Positions 11,342 through 22,511 of a stretch of 64,000 nt of DNA are shown in pieces; position 1 is the first letter of the stretch, and every line of letters starts with the position of its first letter. Position numbers and translations under genes: made by a program. The stretch covers positions 31,002,852 through 31,066,851 of the forward strand of contig OZ010800.1 in assembly GCA_963932465.1 (NCBI GenBank). The letters are read 5' to 3'. Below the pieces are notes generated by a model. It was not told the DNA's origin, did not search any database, and saw only the letters and a list, made by a program, of their open reading frames with translations. The stretch is from Maratus speciosus. Its lineage: Eukaryota > Arthropoda > Arachnida > Araneae > Salticidae.

Positions 11342-12525
11342 CAAAGTACTTATTATTCATTTATAGGTCCCCGCAAAAGAATCCCTTTACATAATAGTGT
11401 CAGGGGAATAACGTTTTGCAGCGTATATTAGTTCTGTTACACTATATCAAATATAATGAAATTGATATACTACATTACTGAAACTTACTTGTTGTACAAT
11501 ATGATATGCATAGCATTTATCGTTAATTTACAGAGACACATAAAAAATTCGTATACTAGGTCCTTCATAGGTATTCATACTAGGTACTAGGTATTCATAC
11601 TAGGTACTAGGTATTCATACTAGTAGTGTATCTTTCTACTAGCGATAATTGCTTACAGTGAGATTTCGTTTATGACATGCGTTTTTAAGATTAATTAAAT
11701 CTTTGCTTAGAATGCGGTGTGTATATGCTGATATAGATCATATACAGGGCTACACAAAAGAGTTTGTAAGCTTTGCGGAGTATCAGTGTGAATGGCTTAA
11801 AAGAGGCTTTTAATTAACTTATGCTCTTTCAAGCTGAACTATATTTAGTATACTAAGAGATGTTTGTATAATATAAATAAAATCATATACAGGCCACACA
11901 AAGAACTGAATACATGACCTCCAGGGTTAATAATGTTTGGAAGTATGATTTCTGTAGTTTTAACCATATTTTAGTCTGAATTAAATTTTATCTTAATATG
12001 TGCGGCGTATAAATTTCTGTTGGTAATATACAGCGCTGTACAAAACAATTAAATTATGTTCCCGTATAGTGGTTGAAATTACTGAAGGTGAATTTTCCAT
12101 CTGTTATGCATTTTCTTACTATGCTAAGTTTTATTATACTATGTATAGAATAATAAACAAATATTTAGATTAAATATAATAAAATAAATAAAATAATTGC
12201 ATAAAATAATTGAATTACTTTTCCGGTTAGGGACCGTAATCTGGTATTCAAAAACGTTATGCCTTTTCTAAAATGTTTACTTTTTTACAGTCTTAAGCAG
12301 CTATTTCGGTAAAGAATTCTACAAGTCATGAAAAGGCTTTTGTAATCTAATCTTGATGCATGATTTTCCATTCTTGTTTCTTATGGAAAGTAAAGTTAAA
12401 AGTACCAAATTATCTAGTAGTCAGCATTTGAAATTTTATGTTTAGCCATCGTAGACTAGGTGGTGGGCAGAGAAAAAAAAATATTACGTCAAATTGTTTC
12501 AAAATGAAATTATGATGTACACTGT
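11342..12525. other. AT-rich sequence with a 20-bp minisatellite, no gene seen
   Basis: About three copies of a 20-bp unit (GGTATTCATACTAGGTACTA) occupy roughly 11569-11626. Otherwise this is unremarkable AT-rich sequence. Confidence 0.5.
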
Positions 12526-12530
12526 AAAAA

Positions 12531-12740
12531 AAATCCGTCAATATACACAAACTTTTCCGTAAAATTTTACGAAATAGTTTCATATTTCTAAGAAAACTGT
12601 ACAATTTCCGTAATTGACATTATGAGATTATAAATCCCTTATAAATCCAGTAAGTCTTCCGTAAATTTTACGGAAGACTTACTGTATAGCTTTCAAAACA
12701 GTACAATTTCCGTAAATGATGTTTAGAAATAACTGACATG
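12531..12740. repeat. CACTGTAAAA-ended MITE-like repeat
   Basis: Starts CACTGTAAAAAAAATCCG. Three copies of an ATTTCCGTAA-like motif occur inside, and there is an odd-centred palindrome at 12648-12684 (18-bp arms around one T, core CCGTAAATTTTACGG). It ends near AACTGACATG, as does the relative at 365. Non-coding. Confidence 0.45.
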
Positions 12741-12986
12741 TTTGGAAAGTGAAGGAATTAATTGTTTGATGCAAGGACGGATCCGGCCCTTAATTTAGAG
12801 GGAGAAGGGGGAGGGGATTATGCCTCTTTTTGGGGGGGGAAGGGTGGGGGTCACACCATTTCATGGTCAATTTTTTTTATTGAAGGCTATTCCCAAATTA
12901 AAACTGACGTTTTTTCTGATACTTTCGTGAATTTCTTTACATTCATAAATACAAAAATTTTGCATTAGTATTCGTAAGTATATATA

Positions 12987-13789
12987 CAGTATATTCTGTC
13001 TAAGACGGACTCTGTGCAAGCCGGAAATCTGTCTACCACGGAAAATTTTCCATGTCCCGGCGAACCCATAGAAAATTACATTAATTCATGCTGCATAAGG
13101 CGGAATCTGTCTAACGAGGAAACGGAAATGATTTTAAGGTTTCACCGAAACCAAAATTTTGCATAACGCGGAAAAAAAGGATATTTTAATAATGAAAGGC
13201 ATTTTGTTTGTCAAACTTTAAAACTGTCAAATACTCAATGTCAAATACTTTAAAGTCAAATACTCAATGTCGAGCATGTTAGTTAAATTGTGTAACACTT
13301 CGAAAAAGTTAATTCAAAAGAACAGAAACTGTTTAATTTTTAAAAAGTTCTTGCTTATCCCGTTTTTTCCTATACAAAATTGCATTTAAAAGTTATTATT
13401 TCTAGTAGAATGCACATTTATTAACATATATATTTCCTACAGTACAATATATTATATTTTAATGTTGTACTCAAATACAACATGATACCGTTCTGTATCA
13501 TTCTCTAAGTTTTTTGTTTTTTGTGCGTGTAAACATCCTATTCGCATATATTATAGCAGTACTAGGAAATTGAATAGCGTTTCTCAGTTATTTATAAAGA
13601 CAAAGGATCTTTCAGAATCTCAGTTTTCAACCGATTTTCGAATCAGGAAAATGAATGAAAAAAAGTCATCGGCAAGGGATTTTTTTTTTTTTTGGGGGGG
13701 GGGGGAGTTTTTTTGCATAAGCCGGAATATTGTCTGCCACGGAAAATTTTCTCAGTCCCGACCGATTCCGCTTCAGAAAGTGTTTACTG
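12987..13789. mobile_element. non-autonomous pogo/Tigger-like element (MITE)
   Basis: Flanked by TA at both ends (12985-12986, 13790-13791). Both termini begin CAGT. They share an inverted subterminal region with GCGGAAT-, CCGGAAT- and CACGGAAAATTTTC-type motifs (left 13007-13050, right 13729-13775). The interior has no transposase and includes a T-run/G-run near 13680. TA duplication and CAGT ends are typical of Tc1/mariner, and the repeated GCGGAA motif resembles pogo-type MITEs. Confidence 0.6.
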
Positions 13790-13794
13790 TATAT

Positions 13795-14985
13795 ATATAT
13801 TTCATTCAGATACCAAGAAATCGAAGCATTTCCCATTTTCTTATAAATGCGAAGAATGATTCAGAAATGTTGTCATGTTAGCATTTTAAGCCATTTTTTA
13901 GGACTTGGGAGCTACAGAAATGTCGTCATGAGGGAGCAATTAGCATTCACGTCGGTAAATTTTCTTTAAAATGCCAAATTTTATGGAATTTTTGGAACGA
14001 TTCTTTGCTTTTATTGAAAAATGGAAAACACTTTTTAATCACATAGTTTCAGAATAAGTGCACTTGCAAATTTCTTGAGATTAAAAATATTTTCACGGAT
14101 GTATCAGAAATTACCTAATTTTGATTTGAGTAGAGTTTTAAAGAGCCAGGGAGATTCAGATTGTTGAACGGGGATTGGGGGGGTCATGACCCTTGGATCT
14201 GCCACCGGGTGTATGTACTTGTCCTACAGTGATATTATTTTCAATGAGACTCCAATATTGGCTAAATGTGGCTCTATATTGAAAATATATCCAATGATTA
14301 CCCAATGTGTCGGTTTTACGTGGGTTTTCAAGTAAAACCGCTAAAAGTTTTGGCGCCACCTATGCATGTACATTTAAACTATATAGTATTTTAACTGTAG
14401 TATTTTTCTTTCTTTCTTTCTTTTTAAATAAAAAGTTTATTTATTTATTTATTTTTTACAATACTTAAAAAAATATTCTGATATTTAAATAAATTTTATT
14501 AATTCTTTTTATGTTTCAGACAGTCGAGAAGGAAATGTTAAGTTTATTTTTCATAATGATTTTAAAATAATACTTATTATTTTTTTTTTTTATTGAAAAA
14601 CTCTATTTTTAATTTTAATATTTTTTAATCTATTCACTTTATCGGATTCGCACATAAAACTTAAAACATATCTGAAATATAATGACAAAATTATAGATGT
14701 ATATACAAATAAATAAATAAAAATAATAGTACAATAAATTTTTTAAATCTTGCAAACAAGAAGCAATTATTACTTATAATACGTTCTTTCATGGACGTAA
14801 TATTTTAAAGACTAATTTTTTTTTCTTTTTATAAAGCATGAAATTAAAAGACTAAAATTTCAAAATTATGGAAATATTCAGGATTGTACACTCAATTGAA
14901 AAATATCTCCAACGAAAATACGTTCCTTGTTCCGTACTTTTACTTCATAAAAAGCATCTGAAATAAGTAACGATATTTGGAAACG
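13795..14985. other. no gene seen
   Basis: AT-rich sequence with (TTTC)n and (TTTA)n microsatellite stretches around 14405-14455. Short frames lack recognisable domains. Confidence 0.45.
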
Positions 14986-14989
14986 TAAC

Positions 14990-15065
14990 TCGTGCCTCCA
15001 TCGCATAGTAGATAAGAGCGCTAATCTGAAAGAGACCGGTTCCCCAGTTCGATCCCACCCTAGAT
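14990..15065 (+). repeat. tRNA-related sequence with Pol III box motifs
   Basis: An A-box-like CATAGTAGATAAGAGCG is followed by CTAATCTGAAAGAG (an anticodon-loop-like GAA) and a B box GTTCGATCC. The spacing suits an internal Pol III promoter. The acceptor and T stems do not close well, so this is a tRNA pseudogene or the head of a tRNA-derived SINE. I could not find its body or a target duplication. Confidence 0.4.
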
Positions 15066-15311
15066 AAGTGTTGTTCCATTACTGTTATTTGAATAAGTTA
15101 GTGATACGCTGCCTTGATGAACGTGTCCGTTGAAATTCATAAAGATGTACGTCTCTCGAAAAGATATATGATTTTTTTTTTGCCTTTGAAACAAAAAATT
15201 TTAAATACAGATATATATATATATATATACATATTTTTTTAAAAAAAAAAGAAAAAGGAAAAAAAAAGGAAAAATGTTGTGAAAAAACGAAAACAATTCT
15301 GGAATTTTCGG

Positions 15312-15396
15312 AAAAAAAAATTCCGTTAAAAAACGGAAATAGTACTGGCGTCTAGATTGCCAGTACTATTTCCGTTTTTTAACGGAATTTTTTTTT
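15312..15396. repeat. near-perfect 38-bp-arm hairpin with nested hairpins
   Basis: Left arm 15312-15349, loop GTCTAGATT, right arm 15359-15396. Each arm also contains its own inverted repeat, TTCCGTT and AACGGAA around an A4 or T4 centre. The flanking poly(A)/poly(T) and ACAG suggest a relative of the CACTGTAAAA family. Confidence 0.75.
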
Positions 15397-15429
15397 TACA
15401 GCATAGGACAAGATTTTAAACAGGACGTA

Positions 15430-16260
15430 AATGACTGATCTGTCGATACATATCTTGGTATGATATTAGCAGAAGGAAGCGCCAAATTGTCATTTTAGCG
15501 ATACTATCATGTCATCCAGTTTTGGTATAAAATTTTAATATGTTGCATATCTCGACTAGTACAATGCAAATATTTCAGTTTGTCTTGGGATTTCGTAATT
15601 AGATATGAGCCGAACGCAGCGCCGATTCTCCTTTTTCGCGGTACTACCTCGTCATCGAGTTTCGAAATGCAATTTTAATAAGTTGCATATCTCGAATAGT
15701 ACATTACAAATATTGCAGTCTACTTCGTAATACCTTTGAAAGATATGAGCAAAATAAGGTGCCATTTCTTATTTTGGTGGTACTTTCTGATCATCAAATT
15801 TCGAAATAAATTTTAATAGTCTCTTTCGATTAATACGATTTAAGTATTTCAGTCTGTTCGTGGTATCTGAGTACTATACAAGCATAACGACTCGCCAACA
15901 CATTATTTTGGCAGTCCTATTTCGTTTTCAATTTTGAGCATAAAATGTTAATGTTTAAAGTTACAGATCTGTGTAATAAAAATGCTACATTCTGTTTCGT
16001 GATATCTCTATAAGATATGGGAAAAACGAGGCGCCAATTCTTAATTTTAGTTGTACTATCGCATCATCGAATTTCGGAATGAAATTTTAATATGTTGCAT
16101 ATTTAAATTAGCACTGTAAAAATATTACTATTTGGTTCGCGATATCTCGGTTCGATATGATCAGAATAGGGCGTCAATTCGTCATTCTGGCGGTACTAAG
16201 AGATCGAGTTTCGATGTGAAAATTTAACATATAGACATCGATTATTGAGATTCTGTGTAA
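15430..16260. repeat. degenerate satellite-like array, about 140-bp unit
   Basis: About five to six diverged units. Each has AATTTTAATATGTTGCATAT, then CTCGA...AGTAC, AATATTTCAGT, a GATATGAGC-like box, GGCGCCAATTC-like and GCGGTACTA-like boxes, and TCATCGAGTTTCGAAAT. Unit starts lie near 15530, 15670, 15810, 15950 and 16085. No coding potential. Confidence 0.65.
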
Positions 16261-16264
16261 TGTA

Positions 16265-17786
16265 TATTTTAAAGTGCCAGTTCCTTTGAAAATGAACAGT
16301 GTTAGCTCCATGTTTTAAAATTTAAGTTCTATAGAACTAGAAGATGGGATTTTAAAACCCAGTAGTTAGCCTGTAATTAATATTATTGCTGACTATTGAG
16401 TTAGTCAGCCAGATAATAAGTTTTATTTTATATTATTGAAAAGTTATCACAATCCGTGGCTTTGTGGTTATTGATACATTGCAAATAAAATTTGTGTGCT
16501 TATTAACATTAGGGAGAAATTATATTTGCGTGCCTATTAAAATTAGGAAGATGTTATATTTCCGCAGAAAGTAAATATTATTAATGAAAACGGAATTTGT
16601 TAAAATTTCATCCTAATAGCCCATTAGATGATTGTGAAAAGATTTCACCCCTTTAAATTTCGAATGTATTATAACCTACTTTGTGAGAGCATTTATATCT
16701 TAAAAGTTAAGTACATGTAAAATTTCAAATTTCTAGCGATAGCCCTCGCAATTCCCAAATAAATCATCGTTTTAAGTAAGCTTTCAGCATATTTCACATA
16801 TTAAATTTTCAATTTTGAAAAAACCTGTTCCGTGCGAGTAAGAAACAGCTATGTCGGGTTTCAATCCAATATTTAAATTAAGTACTTTTACTTCTATTCC
16901 TACGAAGTATAAAGTTTTTTGATTAATTTAACTTTTTTATTTAAAATTTATCATAACTATTATGCTCAAACATTTACGTTTTATAAATAACTGCAATTTA
17001 ATATTTCAAGTCATTATCCTTAACATTTTGATATTAATCATAATTTTCAATATTTTAAGAATCTTTTCTACTTATTTCAGCCTTTTATATTTCGCTTTTT
17101 TAAAAAAAACATGTTCAGTGGGCATTTATTTCTTTAAAAAATACCATGTCAAGCATTAAATATGTAACACCCTCAGTATTACAAAAAAGGATATTTTAGA
17201 ACGTGTTTTGCTTCTGCAGAGACTGTCGCCATCATTTTTTAACTTTTAAAAATGATTCGGAAGTTCCAAAGATTTCCTTCTACAAAAGAAACAAAGAAAC
17301 GTATCTTCTTTATAACTTTAGTATATTAGAAGGCTTCATGCTGGTCGATTTTCCCAGACGAAATATATCGATGAATTTCACCTTGTAAATACAAGGTTAA
17401 ATTCACAGTTTACATATTTTCTAACGCCGCCATTACAAATTTTAAAGCAAAATGAGCCTTTGGCAGAAATGTCATTACGAATTGAAGTAAAATATACGAA
17501 TACCATTGCACTATTACATGTTAAACCCTTAAATTCGCGATTTTGTATTTTTTTCCGAAAAAAATATATATGATTCTTTGAAAGGTTTATTACACAGGAC
17601 AAATAATGAAAAAAATCAGAGATACATTTTTCATGAAATAAATCAATCGTTTGTTCAGCTACACATCTGCAATACAAGTAAAAACTATTGTCGTGTGGCT
17701 ATTTTACGCTAAAATATTGCAAATTAGTAAATATTTTAATAAGTATGTCTCCAAATGCCTTATTTTATATAATTATTTTATAAAAT
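16265..17786. other. no gene seen
   Basis: AT-rich sequence with only short, domainless frames. A small hairpin (ACCTTGTA/TACAAGGT) sits near 17380-17400. Confidence 0.4.
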
Positions 17787-17790
17787 TTAA

Positions 17791-18036
17791 CCTTTAACGC
17801 TTTAATTTCCATGATAGAATACGTTCTAGAAATTACGTAGTTCAGAGAATCTGACTTTACACCAAAAATTTTCATTGGTTTATTTCACTTTATTTAAACA
17901 CTGAATGTCCGTTATTAATTAAAGCAAACATTTTTATTTTAATTTTCTGGAGTGAAATAGGTACATACGAATAAAAGAAATCTAATAGATTCGAAATATA
18001 GCTGTTTGCATATATGCAAAGCTGCGCACTAAAGGG
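17791..18036. mobile_element. TTAA-flanked MITE (piggyBac-like)
   Basis: 246 bp between TTAA at 17787-17790 and TTAA at 18037-18040. Left end CCTTTAACGC; right end, inverted, CCCTTTAGTGCGC. TTAA duplication with CCYT-type ends is the piggyBac signature. The terminal match is short, so this is moderate evidence. Confidence 0.45.
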
Positions 18037-18040
18037 TTAA

Positions 18041-19113
18041 TTTCTCAGACAAATTTTTCACTGATAATTATGATTGAACAATCATTCAGTTGATCATTTA
18101 CAGTAGTATTGGTAAATAACGGTAGAAAGATATAATGCAATATACTAAAACATTCTTAAATATTATCTAATTAACAATGAAAATTTCATCACAATCGTCT
18201 AGTGTTTTTTTTTTTTAAATGCTAATACTTCATTATCGAGTTCACCTTACTGTAGAACTTTCCCCCGTGATGCTAAAACTAAGCAAGGTAGAATGATATA
18301 CAATAAACTAAAACCTCTCCTGAAAAATTATCTAGCTAACGATGCAAGTTCCATCGAAATCTATTCAGCAAAACTAAAGTTATAAGCGGCCGGAACGAAA
18401 TTCTCATTTGCATTTTATATCAGGTGTCCTAGGGCATAAACGTCAAGATCGGTAATAAAGCCAAGTGCTAATATTAGGCGTAGTTATGAAGGAATCCGGG
18501 AAAATGACACTTCGGTTTCTGCGCTCAAATGTTCTGAGTCATCTGAATCACAAACAAAAGCCAAAAGCTAACTTGTTACATTTATATACCTTATTGCTGG
18601 AATAAGCTCGTAAGAGTCAAAGCCCGATCTAAAATATGCTAGGTAAGTTCTGTGATGTGAAGACTATATCGCTCACCCGTAAGGAAAGTGACACATCTCA
18701 CAAAAATTCATTTTGCGTTTTACTTTTTGCGGTCTACTATTATCCTGTTGTAGGTGCGTCTAGATACATTAAAAATTTCGTAAGTGCAGTTATACGAAAA
18801 ATCATATTATTGCACTATATGTCCATTGGTGACCACAGAAGAGGGGTGTATTGTGCGGATAGGTAAAATTACACAACCCTCCAAACCTTATCCTTCGTCT
18901 TCATTCTTAAGGGTTTTATGCATTTATGCACGTTTTTATTCCTGCATGCAGAGCTAATGCTATAATTTCATGTTAAAGTAAAATCATGAAAATTTTCTTT
19001 TCCCTGTCCTGTGAAATTTACATTTGTCGAGGAGTATCACTTTTCTTCCGGATGAGCGATATATTTGTTAGGAAATACTTTGTTTATTACATAAATTTGT
19101 AGCGTATTTCATG
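18041..19113. other. no gene seen
   Basis: Frames such as the one near 18636-18866 show no recognisable domain or codon pattern. Nothing else is supported. Confidence 0.4.
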
Positions 19114-19115
19114 TA

Positions 19116-20400
19116 CAGTCGTGGAAAAAGAAGTAAACACCCCCTACTAACTCCTCAACAAATTATCGCAGACAAAAGTTACTGGTACCGAACGATTGGA
19201 AATAAAGTCTACTTTTAAATGACGTATATAAAATTTGCTTAGTGGGGCATCTACATATTAAAACAAATCCAAACTTCATTTTTTTCAATGGCAAAACCCA
19301 ATTTTAATGAGATATTTCAAATCTTTGGTTCAAACTATGCCCAGACACCAAATTTCAAGCCATTTGAATGATAAGTTTTTGAATTATAAACATTCAAAAT
19401 TTAGTGCTTCTAATGTTAAATTACATTTTCATATTTTTATTTATAACTTCTGAAATTATGATCCTAATGCTCTAATTTTTTTGTAGCAATAATACTAATA
19501 TACTGAAACATAAATACGTTGATTTTTTATAATTTTCTGATATGAATTATGAATTATGAAATTAATATTCAAAAAATTTATGAATTGCAACCTTCAATTT
19601 GCAGCCTACGAATTGCAACCTATTAAGTCCTGCTTTATGGAAATCCAAAATTTCACATTTTTCTACCAAGTAGTTTTCAAATTATGCTTAAAAAACGGCA
19701 AAATGACGTTTTAAGGGACCGTCTATGATAGAAGTGACTAAATATTTTGAAATTTCTTATGCTATCCTGTAATCTAACAGTCTTAATGGAGGATATTCCA
19801 AATATGGGTTCGAGGCTGAAAAAGGTCACGTGATACCGGTAATTTAGCCAAGGAACTTCTAACTGATAAGAAGGGAAGATACTACTGCTTTGCCTCATGA
19901 ACTGTTTCATTGGCTAGCAGTGATTTACATTACACGTCTACGGAGCCTTCCCTTCTTTACGCTAGACGTTTTTACCTTGACCACGTGATCAAAACGGAGA
20001 TGGAATATCCTCCATTGACTTCTTCAGGTGCCTTGATCAAAAAGAGAGCTCTCTCGGTCAACAATCGAATACCGAACTTCAATTTGGATACAGCCCTTAA
20101 AATACGCTCGTTTAAAATAATTAATTTCTCGGAAACTTATGTTACGAATTGCGCAAAAAAATTGATTTTAGACTAATTGAAGGATGTGGAGTTCATTTAT
20201 GCTGTCAGAATTGTGTACTGCTATTGAAAAAAACAAAGTTATGGTTCGTTTTAATATGTAGATGGCCCCCTAAGCAAATTTTATATACATCACTTAAAAG
20301 TAGACTTTATTTCCAATCGTTCGGTACCAGTAGCTTTCTTCTACAATAATTTGTTGAGGAGTTAGTAGGGGGTGTTTACTTTTTTTTTTTTCCACGACTG
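19116..20400. mobile_element. non-autonomous Tc1/mariner-like foldback element
   Basis: Bounded by TA on both sides (19114-19115, 20401-20402) with termini CAGTCGTGGAAAAA. The terminal inverted arms are about 185 bp (19116-19300 and 20215-20400) and by eye well over 80% alike. They share boxes such as GGTACCGAACGATTGGAAAT. Weaker inverted similarity continues inward: AATGGAGGATATTCCA at 19786 against its complement near 20000. No transposase with a D,D34-type triad is present. Confidence 0.75.
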
Positions 20401-20479
20401 TACATTCAAAAATTTGTGTGAGATTTTGGATGCATCCGTGAGGTAACTTGTAGTTTAAAATATATTGCGCAAAAGGCAT

Positions 20480-20552
20480 ACCCGGTAATGTCCGGGTGAA
20501 GATACCGGCTACGTAGGTAGATACCGGGGTATCTACCCTATATAGGGTAGAT
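20480..20552. repeat. three palindromes in a row
   Basis: ACCCGG/CCGGGT (20480-20497), GGTAGATACC/GGTATCTACC (20516-20537, perfect) and ATCTACCCTAT/ATAGGGTAGAT (20531-20552, perfect, overlapping the previous one). They immediately precede a tandem-repeat block. They could be a terminal or subterminal structure of an unidentified element. Confidence 0.65.
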
Positions 20553-20559
20553 ATATTAA

Positions 20560-21300
20560 ACGAGCAAGCGTTTTTCCCGATTATGAGTGATATCGTAAAC
20601 TACTAGATCGATTTCCAAGAAACTTGTTTCCTATACTAAATCAAGCACGAGAAAAAGACTTAGCTTGGCCCTGAATTCCAGAAAAGTCGCTTTTACAGGG
20701 TAAAACAAGATATTAGCTGAAACTTCTGCTTGCTATAAATCGAAAAATTCTCATGCATTTTACACTAAACATATTTTCTATACTAATTCAAGCATGAGAA
20801 ATACATCTAGCTAGGTTTCGAATTCGAGAAAATTCGTTTTGATCGATTAAAACAAACTCAGCACTGAAAATGTTGCTACATATCGAAAACGGATATAACG
20901 ATTTTCAGAAAACTTGAGGCCTATTCTAATTCGAGCTCAAGAAATCGATCTAGGTAGGTCGTTAATTCGAGAAAAATCGTTTTCTGTGGTTAAAACAAGC
21001 TCATTACTCAAAAAAGGGTATTAATCGAAAAAAAATCTGAAAATTTTTATGAAATATACTTTATTCTAATATGAGAAAGCCTTCAACTAAGTCACGACTT
21101 AGGTAAAAAAAAATAATAATTGTAATTCTAAGCAATTAGTTTATATTTAATCATCCGTAATCGGAATTCTCGCGAACACAATGAAAGGTGATCTCGAAAG
21201 TGGCACTAAACGATTGCCTTCTACACTTAAATGAGCACTAGCTACCGGCTTACGTAGATCGAAAATACGATAAAATTTCTTTTAATTGGCTAAAACAAAA
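20560..21300. repeat. degenerate tandem array, about 145-bp unit
   Basis: Recurring boxes: AATTCGAGAAAATTCGTTTT followed by TTAAAACAAGCTCA (20671, 20820, 20962, weak near 21255), and CTATACTAATTCAAGCACGAG-like boxes between them. Three to four units, strongly diverged. Confidence 0.55.
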
Positions 21301-22511
21301 AAAAATGGATTGATTATACCAAATGTTGGTTTCGTGAATTTAAATATTTTCATAAACATTAGTAATATTTCTTGATAAATAACTGCGCTTATACTTTTGC
21401 TAAGTTTAAAAGCACTGACATATTGTTACAAACATCTGCACAGTTTGTTGCCATGGCGCCTATACCCTGGCGAAAAATTAGCAGCACTTTTAAAAGCAAG
21501 ATCATTTTTCTGTCAAACTTTCCAATTAGCTCATTTTTGTCGCCAACCATTGACTTAGAAAACGTATCTTGTTAATAATCATTTAATTTATAAAATATGG
21601 AGTACAGCACTTGGAATATGCTTGATAATCGCATGCATATATAAATGGTTTATTTTCATATATGACAATCTAAATTTCCGGATATATGCAAAGTTTTCTT
21701 TTCTTTTTTTTTCACTTTACTAGGAGGGTTCCGCCCCCCTGCTCGCTACGATCACCAATCCCCCGCGTAATAGCTTCACAATTCCGTTCGGTATCGCGAA
21801 GTAAACCTAATTTTCTAGTCAACCCCAGAAAAAATTGTTTTCATTCTGAATCGCTTTGAGATTCCTATGCAATCAATTTTTAGATTCCACTTGGTATAAA
21901 CGCGCTCCTCTCCAACTCCTGATGATTTTATTTCCTTATCTCTAAGCAGGTAATTATAAGAGTTTACAGAGTTTCATAATTAAAAGATATATTAAATATA
22001 AAATCATTAAAAAAAGGTAAAATTTACAATTTATTTCAATAATTACAAATTAAATAAAAAGTATATAGATAGTGTTATGAATATGTTAAATAGTTAGCGT
22101 TTGTGCTTAAAAATAATGAAAATAGTTCAATTAAGCTCTATTCTTAAGCTAATATTAGATTTTGTTGCATTGAAATATTTCAATTTGTTGATTTTCTGAA
22201 ATCAAGTAAACCCTATTGGATTTCAATGGGAGTCTATGGGAATTTGGCGAAATACTGGAAATAGCGCCAAGTTGGCGTCACTTTTGGAGACTAATTTGGG
22301 TAGCCAAATTTGACGATATATCGCAAAATTGGTAACAAACTTTGCGACATTTGGCGACAGAGCAGGGACCCAACTCTTGGTATCCCCCTTTAAACGTCAG
22401 AAACCTCTGACCAATCAGATGCGTGTCACGGTATCTACGTAGATTTTCATTGGTCCATTTCCAAAGCGTTACTTTTTTATATATATAGAAGACAAATATA
22501 TTATTTACGTT
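21301..22511. other. no gene seen
   Basis: A more GC-rich patch at 21720-21800 and TTGGCGACA/TTGGCG motifs near 22250-22370 suggest repeat remnants. The region abuts the truncated Helitron coding sequence and could contain part of its non-coding 5' side, but I cannot define the ends. Confidence 0.35.

Noticed and set aside
19677..20176. Two adjoining frames inside the Tc1-like foldback, as possible transposase
   Set aside because: No helix-turn-helix or DD34D/E motif, and the sequence is part of the inverted-repeat structure.
22440..22500. TATATATAGAAG upstream of the Helitron remnant as a promoter or the Helitron 5' end
   Set aside because: No TC start next to an A and no matching CTRR end with hairpin was found, so neither could be supported.
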